Notes under the pieces: model-generated
Database searches by the model: none
What the model was told of the DNA's origin: nothing
Seen by the model: only the letters and a program-made list of their open reading frames with translations
In this document: in pieces, positions 48,198-57,997 of the stretch
How the letters are laid out: each line of letters starts with the position of its first letter
Numbering within the stretch: position 1 is the first letter of the stretch
Source: Nyssa sinensis
Lineage: Eukaryota > Streptophyta > Magnoliopsida > Cornales > Nyssaceae
Direction of reading: 5' to 3'
Assembly: GCA_008638375.1 (NCBI GenBank)
Contig: CM018033.1
Location: 10,642,880 to 10,706,879 of the forward strand
DNA: 64,000 nucleotides
Translations under genes and position numbers: made by a program

Positions 48198-50469
48198 CTT
48201 TCACGTTCTTATAGAGAGAGTGAGAAAAGCCCTAGAAATTCAAGAATTCAAGCTATCGAAACACATTTTGAGCGAGATTTTGGCCGAACTTCCTTCTGAG
48301 AAGTTGTTCATCTCTATGAGTACTACATCCTCACCAAACAGTTTGATAGTCCAGCAAACACAACCACCACAGTTCAAGAAAAACTGATTCTAGGTATGAT
48401 GTAGTGCTAAGGTAGCAATTGATTTAAGTTCCTTTGTGTTTTTACATGTGTTTGAACTGATGTAAATGTATATCTAATGTTAGGAGATCACCTAGGAAGT
48501 AGCTCCTTTGAAAAGCCTAGAGTTGATAGTTTAGGAGTAGTTTTTGTTCTTGTTGATTTTGGGTGATTTCTTGCTTTGTTTGGTGTGTATTTGATAGATA
48601 TAATTGTGCCATGAGATTGTCAACCCATGTAATTATTGACACACCTTTTGGTTAGGCCATGTAATGATTTGATGCTTTTATATTTAATAGAATTCTATGC
48701 CCTTATGAATTTGTTGAAAGTGTGAGACTTGTGCTTTACATATGTATAGGATATATTCAATTATGATGCATACATGTTGTGAGGGTGATGCCTTGAAGTT
48801 TAAATTTAACTTTCATGAAATGAGTTATATGATTTGGGATAAGGGATACCATGTGTTTGATGCATTGCCATATTGAACTTGCATAATGAAAGCCTGGCAT
48901 TTTAACATGGTGAAATTCCTTGGACACATGGTGTGAGTTAAGCACGAAGTGCTATGCATTATGAGGGTGTAAATCCTGTGGTGAAAAACCCAAAATTGGC
49001 CATTGGTACTCGCACGCCATCGAGGTCTGGATCGTAAAGCGAGACATATATTGGTACTTGCATGCCAACGGAGAAGAACCGTGAAGTGAGACATGGGTGG
49101 CATAGTGTTGCATGTGTGCTTCATGCATATAGACATTGCATGGCATTGGGGGAAAATGGGATTATAATCTTGAACTGTACACTTGCGCATGCCACGCCCT
49201 TAAATTTGTTTCTAGTCTTAGTATTACATTATACCAGCAGTTGAGCTAACCCATTCGTGGGCAATATATTTCAGATGAGACCCCGGGTACTTGAGACTTC
49301 TTCAAGTCTTGAAGGACGGGAAGACATGGACTAAATTGAAGATTTGGCCCTTGGGGCACTTTTTGGATGTATGGGCATAAGCCTAATTTATTTTGTTTTG
49401 TATTGGAACAAGTTGTAAACTTTAGGCCTTGGGCCATTTTAATATGTATGAGTTGTGAATCAAATGAATGTATAATGATTGTATTATATTTTACATGGAT
49501 ATGTTGGATATGGAGAATGCATGTTTTGGTTGGATGGAATTGTGGCCACCATATGAGGGTGGGTTGTTGGTGAATTTATATTCATACATGTTATGAAAAT
49601 TAGGTGGAAAAGCCTTGGAAAAACAAAGGAAACTATGCCCAAAATTTTGGAAAATAAAATGAAAAATAAGTGTGTAAAACACCTCTTAAATGAGTGAGAA
49701 AAATGCTTAAAATTGGAGTTTTGAAACTAAGAAAAATTGGGTTGAAAATGGGTGGAAAAGGGCTTGAAAAGCTTGGGAAAAAGGAGGCACAAAATGGGAA
49801 ATTTTGAGGCAGCCAAGAGAGAGATTTGCTTGCAATATTTCTACCGTTGCTACAATAAAAATACAAGAAATCAGAAAAATCAAGTTGCAGTAGTTTCAGA
49901 GTCAGACCTGGACTGCCCAGCCATTGCCCACGCGCCCTGCCGCCAGCGCCCTGCCCCCACGTGCGCATGCCTACCCTACCTTGGTCTGTTGCCCTACTGT
50001 CCCACTTGCTGCTACACCCTGCTGTCCAGCCATGTTTCACCACCCGTTTGGCCATCTTTTTTAACCATTTTTGGGACACCTTTTGGGCTGTTTTAGGAAC
50101 CTGTTTGGGCCATGCTTTGGCCATATTATGACCTAGATTTCAAGGCCATGTTTGGCCATCCACTAGGGCTAACTTTAGGCTGATATTTGACCATCTTTTG
50201 ACTATGTCCTAGGACATTTTGGGGGCATCTGAAACATTACTTTAGGGGGGTTGTTGGGGATACTTTAATGCTAATTTAAGAACCATTTTTAAACATGATT
50301 TAAAATGAATGGAGCATTAATTGGGACGAGCATTTAATTTTAATCTTGGGGAAAAATTTGAAGAATAATAAGGGATATTTCACTTAAATTTACTGCATTG
50401 ACATTTCTTTTCTTTTCTTTTATTTCGTTCAGTCGCTCCCCGGGTTCGCGGAAAATCCAGGGCGTGACA

Positions 50470-51362
50470 TAGTCAAACTTCATGGAGTCCCGGTATCGAT
50501 CATATCTGATCGGGATCCATGATTTGTATCACGGTTTTGGAGAGGTCTACAGCGAGCCATGGGCACAAAGTTGAGTCTTAGCACAACGTATCATCCCGAG
50601 ACTGACGGTCAGTCAGAGAAGACGATACAGACTCTAGAGGACTTACTACGGTTCTTTGTCATGGACTTCAGAGGGAGTTGGGAAGATCAGTTGCCACTAG
50701 TAGAGTTCACTTACCATAATAGCTTCCAAGCTAGTATTGGTATGGCACCATATGAAGCATTGTACGACAGGAAATGTCAGTCACCACTGTGTTGGACAGA
50801 GGTAGAAGAGATGAAGCTTTATGGGCCAGAGATAGTGGAACAAACTACAAGGAAGATACAGCTAATCAGGCAGCGACTACTAGCGACTCAGAGCCGACAA
50901 AAGAGCTATGCCAATGCTCACAGACGAGAGTTAGAGTTCGCAGTAGATGACTACGTGTTCTTGAAGGTATCACTTATAAAGGGTGTAGTGAGGTTCAGCA
51001 AGAGGGGAAAGCTAGGGTCAAGATACATTGGACCCTTCAGGATCATGAAAAGGGTCGGGCCAGTAGCCTAGCCAGCTTGTCTTACCTTCAAAGTTATCAC
51101 ATGTACACAGTGTATTTCATGTTTCGATGTTGAGGAAGTGTGTACAGAGTGCAGATCAAGTAGTAGAGCACGAGTCATTAGACGTCCAACAGAAATCTAA
51201 GTTACATAGAGCATCCAGTGTAGATTCTAGACTGTCGAGATCAGGTTCTACGGAACAAGAATATCGCTTTAGTTAAAGTTCTGTGGAAGCATCACCAGAT
51301 AGAGGAAGCTACTTGGAAGCGAGAGGACGACATGCGCGCCAAGTATCCTCAATTATTTTCAG
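50470..51362 (+). pseudogene. Chromovirus V integrase (second part) and chromodomain-like end
   Basis: Continues the integrase after the solo LTR: VSIISDRDP, then a stop, GLQRAMGTKLSLSTTYHPET with intact DGQSEKTIQTLEDLL, and LPLVEFTYHNSFQASIGMAP. The open frame at 50,559-51,071 ends in RYIGPFRIMKRVGPVA and a stop. Past a frame break the chromodomain-like tail is visible as EEATWKREDDMRAKYPQLF near 51,300-51,358. This is the better preserved of the two integrase cores, since the TDGQSE motif is present. Confidence 0.85.
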
Positions 51363-51414
51363 TTTAGTAGCTATATTTTCCACCCTAGTATGTACTAAGT
51401 TTGGGGACAAACTT

Positions 51415-51431
51415 ATTTTAAGGGGAAAAAA
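51415..51431 (+). other. Polypurine tract of chromovirus V
   Basis: TTTTAAGGGGAAAAAA directly before the 3' LTR start at 51,432. It matches the tract of W. Confidence 0.75.
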
Positions 51432-52133
51432 TGTAATACCCTGACCCGGGTTAGCACGTATACCAAGGTAGATCGGGTCGGGTAGTGTACTATCAGTTGT
51501 AACCCGATCTATTTAAGCTTTATATCATGATATCATATGTACTGTACGATTTTGGAATATGAATAGTGTCAGTTATACAGTCAGTGTTGGGCAATACCCG
51601 AAAATCCTAGAACTATGCCTTGTAATACGTACACGCACGTAAACCCATGTATAAATACGTATACCTATACGTATAGCCCATCTAATATCAATGTATGTAC
51701 GTGTAATCAGAAACTAGTGTATACGCCTATACATGAGTATATATATATGTATAAAATATGTATAAATGATGTATTGTATATGTATATATACATAGTATTA
51801 TATGTTATATGTATACAAGTATTTACATACAAAGTACAAGAAAAATAAAAAGAAAGAAAGGGAAGTAGAGAAGCAGCATGGCATATGCATGCAAGTGGGT
51901 GTGTGGGTGCTGCCAAGAGGTCGGCAAGTGCGTGTGTGAGTGAGTGTGTTTGGTGTGTGTGTGTAATATAATATACATATATATAACACAAAATACAAGC
52001 AAACATTAAATGGGAAGCAGGAAGAAAAGAAAGAAAACAGAAAGGAAGTTAGAAAAAGGAATGGGAAGAGAGGAGAAAATGGGAGAACCGAGAGAGACAA
52101 ATGAGGGAAGTGACTAGGGCAGTGGAGTAATGT

Positions 52134-52169
<36 letters not shown>

Positions 52170-54784
52170 TACGTGAGTTGTTTGAGAGAGAATCAGAAAA
52201 GAAAGGAAACCAAAAGAAGCAAAGGGAGAAATGGTGAGGAGATTCAAAAGGCAGATAGAGTAGAAACAAAAGAGGAAAAAGGGGTACTGCCAGTAGAACA
52301 TTCAAAAAAGAGGTATGTGGATAGTTCTGTTTTAAATTGTAGAAGGGATGATAGTCAAATTTTATTATTGGGTCTTATTGAGCATGAAATGAGGATTTGT
52401 TAGCAAGAAAAATCAATGAAAAAGGTTAAGAAATAAGCGAGATAATCCTAGTTGCAAGTTAAGAAGATAAAAAATTGATGTTGTAATTTTATGCTTTAAA
52501 CCTTGGTTGATCAATGAGGAACTAATCCTCTGTAGTGCAGAAAAGGATTAGTAAAAGAAAGAAGCGAAAACAACAAAGGAATATGCATGAAAGTAGGAAA
52601 TATTCAATTGGCCGGAGCCACGGTTCTTAGCCATTTCGTGAAGATCTTATGGATTAAAATGAAAACAAAGATTGGAAATGGAATCTACATGAAAAATGGT
52701 AGAAAACTGCATTTAAAAGAGGTGTTAAAATCAGTCAAAAAACAGTCAGCCGTCGCCGGAGGTGGCGACAGAAACCTAGTGTAGCCCTACCGGAAAGTCG
52801 GGGAGACGATGAACAGTGTCTCCCCCGAAGCGGCACCGTTTGGTGCTTAAATAGACTTAAACTGCAGTCATTTCGAGTTCGGTCATTTTAAATTTAAGTT
52901 AAAATTGGACTGTTTGGTTACGGTCCTAGAAATTGAAATTAATGCACTAAGCCTGGACGAGATAACCTATCCTTGAATTGGGCCCTTATTTGCTGTTTGG
53001 GTCCCAACAGTTGAGAAAAAAAAATGCGTAGGGGCGTAGCCCCTGCGAGTTGAATGTGAGACCTTATGGAAGAGAAGTCAAGACCGAACCAATTGGACAG
53101 GCAAGCCCGTGCTTCTTGTTGCACCAAATTAATATATGTTATATAATTATAATATTAATTAATTTAATTAATTTAAAAATAGTAAAATGACCCAAAGTCC
53201 AAATTAAATAAGTTATTAGTGCATTTTTAGTATCTCGGACATTCTAAGACCAATGGTGAGGTCCGTGTTGCGAGATGGGGTCTCGAAAAATAAAAGACAC
53301 ATAAAAGTATAAAATAACCATTTTGTCTTTTTTAGCACAAATGTCCAAATTGAATTCCGCGAAAGCCTAAAACCGACTTTCTTTGACATTCCGGATTCAA
53401 TAGTATAGTCTATTTTAGTAAAAGAAGAACTTATAGCATAGAGACATAAAATTTGATGAATAACATAATTCAAGTAGCGATAGACTGAGACGTGTTTCAT
53501 GATTTTAGGAACACGGAAGGGCAAAGAAAAGGCAGTCTAGATCCTTCTAATTTATAGACAATAAGAGGTAAGTAAAATTTGATCTCTACATGTGTTACTT
53601 TCCAAACCATGTCATTAGTTCCTTATACATATTGCTATTTGTATTCTATACATACCAATATTTATTTAGCCACATTGATATTGCCCTATCATGTGAGAAC
53701 CAGTTATTGATTTCTATATATATCTTGATCATGATTGTACACTTGTGCATAGATTCGTTTTTGTACACTTGTACCTAGGGCCGCGAGGGCCAGACAGTTT
53801 TATTCTAAGTAGTCTAGTAACCATAGCCTCAAAAACTATTGTTACGTCAGATTGCCTAGAATCAGTTATGATTCTACCATACTCTTCATGGAAGATAGCA
53901 TGATCCCGATATATTATTAGTGCCAGATTTGTACTCAGTCACATTTCCATTCTGATGTTATTTATGACCTTCGGGTCCAGGTTCCGAGTGGAACGTCTAC
54001 TACGTTGCTATGTGAAGCATGGGACGTAGAGTTACAATGTACACAGAGTAGTATTTATACAACCCGAGCGGATTTGAATACTAGCTCAGGGGGATTTCTG
54101 GGCCCCCCCAGTGCATCTCAATTTTAGTTGATATCACTATCTTATTGTTGATATTCATAGCTTGATCATGTTATATTGTTATTGAATGATCATGAGATTT
54201 TACAGCTTTCAGTTGAGTGCTTACATTTCATACTTGATATAGCTCATGACTGTAGCAGTATGACATGTTAGCATAACAAATTCATTTCCTTATCATTTGA
54301 CTTCTATCATCTGATATTGAGTATATATATTCATTGACTAGCTAGTACTCTTTTATACCCTTGTACACATAGAAGAGTAAATGACTACTTACTGAGTTTT
54401 CATAACTCAGAATAGATACAACTCGTTGACTATTTTAGGCATAGAGATCGAGAACAGACAATAGAGCCTGACAGCTAGAGGTGGGCATTTCTTTTGAAGT
54501 TGCAGTGTAATACTTAGTACAGACAGTCTTGTAGCTCTTCCATGTTATCCACGTCTTGGGGATGAACAGTTGTATTAAAAAATTTTGTATTCCGTATTTT
54601 AAGAACATTATATATATCACATACAACTTTATTTATTTATTGTTTAAAGTCTTCCACTATTTAGTTGTTACATGTTAGTAACACTGATTGTGTAGCAAGT
54701 TGAGACAGTCCCGATTCGGACACCCAGAGTTGGGTCGAGGCTCGCGATTCGAGATCCGCAGAGGGTGGGTCTTGGGTCATGACA
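51432..54784 (+). repeat. 3' LTR of chromovirus V (3.35 kb)
   Basis: Starts TGTAATACCCTGACCCGGG and ends GGGTCATGACA. It is followed by GATCT (54,785-54,789), matching GATTT before the 5' LTR (40,504-40,508) at four of five bases. It contains a 30-base (TA)n tract at 52,137-52,167 and a diverged copy of the tRNA-like module. Confidence 0.9.
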
Positions 54785-55100
54785 GATCTCATAAGCTCTT
54801 TTATAGAAGAGAAAAAAGAAATTCCCATAGTAGTAGTTAGCATTAAAGATGAAGACGAACTTGAATTAGCGAATGAAGATTTTAATTATTATGAGAAGAT
54901 TGAAGTTGTCATGTTAGATCAAGAAGATAAGTTTTCTTATTATTATGGGAGATCTATTGTCATCAAATCAAGATTCTAAATTTCAAACTTCATAACAGAT
55001 ACCAAAGGAAAAATCTTTGAGCATTTGATTGGTCATGAAAAAATTCATCTTTTATTCAATTAACTCAATGACAAGTTGTTTTCAAGTGGTGGAGTTTGAT
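54785..55100 (+). pseudogene. Unidentified coding-like sequence, 3' part (split by element V)
   Basis: The frame that stopped at 40,508 continues here as LISSFIEEKKEIPIVVV, an acidic stretch, and YYYGRSIVIKSRF before a stop at 54,977-54,979. Further in-frame words (HLIGHEKIHLLFN) follow to about 55,060, then GTGGTGGAGTTTGATG, which could be an old polypurine tract. No family recognised. Confidence 0.4.
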
Positions 55101-56420
55101 GTAAGACAGATATGATACCCTAAAAATAAGGACATTAGTTGTATAATTATTATAAGATTTTTAATTTTTCAAATTTGAGTCTATCTCAAATTGATTGTCT
55201 TTAATATTTTTTATTCTAAATAGGAGTTTTTATTTTATTAGGATTATGATAAAATTAGGAGTGATAATTTTCTAGTCAAAGTAGTATTTCGCTAATAAAA
55301 AAAATAGTAGTATTCTGTCTTTATAAATATGATGTAATATGTCTTTATAGTTACCTTATTCTATCAATAATATTTAATTATGAATTGTAGAAAAAAAAAT
55401 TTCTTTCATGAGTGAGTTTTCTATGTTACTTGGTTTAGAAAGAATTCGACGTACCGTTTTGACTCTTCATATTTTCCGTTATGCCAGATTATGGGTTGCC
55501 TAGTGTCATGATAATTGATTATGTGATTATGTTCTAATTAATAATGACTAGGGTCATGAATAATTTAAACTTGACATGTTTATGCATTTAACGTGTTGGA
55601 CTTGGGAGTGGGATTGTCTTACTTCAAAGCTATTCAATGGTGATCTGGTGTTTTATACAGATAAAAAAGAGGTATGTACATACACATAGTTTAGCTTTTC
55701 GATATGTGTATGTGTATATTCATTAACCATTGTTGTAGGTAGATGTTTCATGGGACATTTGTCCTACCCAAAAGGTTATTTTGATCAAAATGATAGGTGT
55801 TTGGTATTTTTTTTTTAAATGTGATTTTGATTGTGAGATTCATCAAATTCTATTTCTAAGAGGGAGTTTTAGAAACTCTTAAAAAAAACCTATTTCTTTA
55901 AATAATTTTAAATTTTTACCGGCACTACCCTTGAACCTATAATTTAGGCATTACCCAATATATATAATATAAAAGATAGAAAGAAAAATTTACAGTGTAT
56001 AATTATTTTTACACAATTTTTACTTAAGTACCGAAATAACAAACTAATTATGTCAGGATTAATTTTTTAAAATTTAAAACTCTTCCACATTTATGTTGTA
56101 CCTAGGTCATGTTAATGACACGTGAATGTGGTGTAATGTAACATAAGCATTTTATTAATTTAATTAATAAAATAATAAGATTAATATTTTCGTAATTTGA
56201 GTACTTTGTAATATGCTTCTAATTAATTAATTTGTATTGAATTGGGCGCCACTTTTGTTAGATTCATATAGTTTTACATAAATATTTTTATAATTAATTT
56301 TAAATTGCAATATTATGTGAATGTAATTTATTTTTTATAAAAATAAATGATATTACAATTAATCAATTCAATAATTATATATATATATATATATATATCA
56401 ATCAATTAAAATATAGTCAG
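55101..56420. other. AT-rich sequence without recognisable gene
   Basis: Low-complexity intergenic-type sequence with poly-A/T runs, ATTAATTAATT words and a (TA)n tract at 56,376-56,398. No ORF with domain content, RNA gene or LTR boundary could be supported. TATAAATATGATG near 55,322 might be an old promoter or LTR piece. Confidence 0.5.
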
Positions 56421-56663
56421 TGTTAGAATATAGAATATTCTAAAATATAGAATATAGCATATAACATATTCGCACATTGTCTTTGTTTTTTTTTTTTTTT
56501 TTGGTCTGCCTCCTACCTATAAATAGGCTCTATATTGTACAGTTTCGTCTTTTTTTTTTGGTCTGTCTTCTTCTACCTATAAATAGGCTCTATATTGTAC
56601 AGTTTCAATACACAAAAATATATACAATATTTTTACATTTTTTTCTTTTCTCTATTTTTTTCA
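56421..56663 (+). repeat. Copia-type LTR upstream of the NPR gene (243 bp)
   Basis: Starts TGTTAGAATATAGAATATTC and ends in TTTTTTTCA, followed directly by the TGGTATCAGAG primer-binding site. It contains a direct duplication: GGTCTG..CTACCTATAAATAG through GTACAGTTTC occurs at 56,503-56,546 and 56,560-56,606, so there are two TATAAATAG boxes (56,518 and 56,578). Each copy is preceded by a T run. Confidence 0.75.
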
Positions 56664-56880
56664 TGGTATCAGAGTTTGATTTGGGTTAAAGGAATCGGGA
56701 CGCGCTCACCTGACTTTTTCTGCGGACAATGTAGTTCAGGGGGTGTGTTAGTTTGTCCTACGTTACTTGTCTCTAGCCCTTTTATGTTTATTTATATGAC
56801 AGATTGTTCTTCTTCTTAACCCCTAAATTTTAAGAAGTTGAATAAGTCGTGGGAAAAAGAATATTGTGGCCAAACTATGG
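56664..56880 (+). pseudogene. Truncated Copia leader and gag start
   Basis: Primer-binding site TGGTATCAGAG at 56,664-56,674, a leader, then ATGACAGATTGTTCTTC giving MTDCSSS and a stop at 56,817. LNKSWEKEYCGQTMGE-like words near 56,840 resemble the Copia gag entry. The rest of the element is absent. The right limit is approximate. Confidence 0.5.
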
Positions 56881-57189
56881 GAGAAAAAACACAAGTGTTC
56901 CCATTGAAAGCAGATAAAAAGAGGTTTGCCTACACGTTTTTCTGTATTTTTATTATATTTATTCTTTGGGTATCGTTTACCGACCACCAAAATGGACAAG
57001 GGAAAAGAAGCACCGCTCTTTCCTCTCTGTTTCTCAAGAACCTTGTGATTATCTTCTTTAATTCCTCTTTCTTTCTCTCTCTTTCTTTCCATAGACTTTG
57101 TTTATTGTTTATTTATTTATTTTAATTTTCTGATGAAGGAGGTGATGATGATGCCATTGAAGACGTAAGCAAAACCCAACTAGGAAGAG

Positions 57190-57209
57190 TGACGACATTG
57201 CAAGCGTCA
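57190..57209. promoter_or_regulatory. Inverted TGACG pair (as-1-like, TGA-bZIP site candidate)
   Basis: TGACG at 57,190-57,194 and CGTCA at 57,205-57,209, with ten bases between. TGACG is the core bound by TGA-class bZIP factors, the known partners of NPR proteins. Classical as-1 has two TGACG motifs in direct orientation; here the pair is inverted. Confidence 0.4.
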
Positions 57210-57331
57210 CCGAAACGACTTCAGCTGCTAACGAACAGCTACCGCTCCTTCCTTCATCCTTCTTCCTTCTTCCTCCTTAACAAACCGACAACCCACCTTT
57301 TCCCTTCCCTTTTCATCTCTTTCTCTCACTA

Positions 57332-57351
57332 CTCTCTCTCTCTCTCTCTCT
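57332..57351 (+). repeat. (CT)n microsatellite in the leader
   Basis: About ten CT units ending in TAG. Pyrimidine tracts of this kind are frequent near plant transcription starts. Confidence 0.8.
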
Positions 57352-57997
57352 AGATTCTCTGAAAGCGAAGAACGAAACTTCCCATCACACATATCAAGCC
57401 TTTGCTTTGGATCTAGCGGCGTGTGTGTGTCGCGTGTTTGCTCTGAAATTGATCAAGGTTGATTGGTTCTGCCTGAAATTCAATGGGGTTTTGTTTGGTG
57501 AGCTCAATTTGGTGTCAATTCAAGTGAGATCTGATTGTGATCATTGTGATCTGTTCTTGATTTTTTTAGTATTTGGGACTTGTATCTGTTTATAGATTTT
57601 TCATGCTGACCGGAATTGTGCTTTAGGGATTGAAAGAAATTCACTTTGGACCTCTGAGTTTTGATTCTGTGACAACTTACAAAAAATGGTGTTCACTGTC
57701 TGCCTTCAATGTCTCTATCTTTATGTGATTCGGTCAATTCAATGATATCCAGTTAGAATTCAGCACCTTATTGGTGAACAGGAGGATTATCTTTGGTTTT
57801 TGCAATGAGCAATCTCTAGACACATAACTTCATCGTAGGATTACATAAGTTTGAGACAGTATGGATGGCACTCCTCTATTGTTGATTTCGCGCTCCAAGT
57901 TTGTGTCAACTGTAATTTGTCTTTGTGGAGTTGTTTGATGATCTACGTGTATATTGGGCTTCAAAAGTAGGAAGGACTTAAGTTATAAGGTCGGCTA

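Larger units (their letters stand above)
47673..50469 (+). repeat. Solo LTR inside the integrase of chromovirus V (2.8 kb)
   Basis: Perfect TAGTC duplication at 47,668-47,672 and 50,470-50,474. It starts TGTAGAGATCTG and ends CCAGGGCGTGACA. It is unrelated by eye to the long LTRs of V and W. It contains a TATA box (48,143-48,151) and a hairpin just downstream, then long stretches without coding potential. Removing it restores the integrase reading YIREIV-KLHGVPVSIISDRDP. The ORFs at 48,160-50,124 carry no recognised domain. Confidence 0.9.
57100..57997 (+). promoter_or_regulatory. Promoter and 5' UTR region of the NPR3-like gene
   Basis: Sequence between the Copia fragment and the start codon. 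It holds a TTTATTTATTTATTTTAA stretch (57,108-57,125) as a TATA candidate, a TGACG/CGTCA pair (57,190-57,209), pyrimidine-rich TCC/TTC repeats (57,240-57,330) and a (CT)10 tract (57,332-57,351). Several ATGs precede the chosen start, so either the leader contains an intron or translation is affected by upstream frames. I could not fix the transcription start. Confidence 0.5.

Noticed and set aside
49633..50124. 163-codon minus-strand frame and overlapping plus-strand frame in the solo LTR
   Set aside because: Overlapping open frames in a GC-moderate repeat; no domain, no codon-like conservation visible.
47673..50469. Host gene inserted into the integrase (TATA box and transcript-like sequence)
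   Set aside because: TG...CA ends and the TAGTC duplication identify it as a solo LTR; the TATA box is the LTR promoter.
57407..57595. Small upstream protein in the NPR leader
   Set aside because: Open frame without a clear start context or conserved features; more likely leader or leader-intron sequence.
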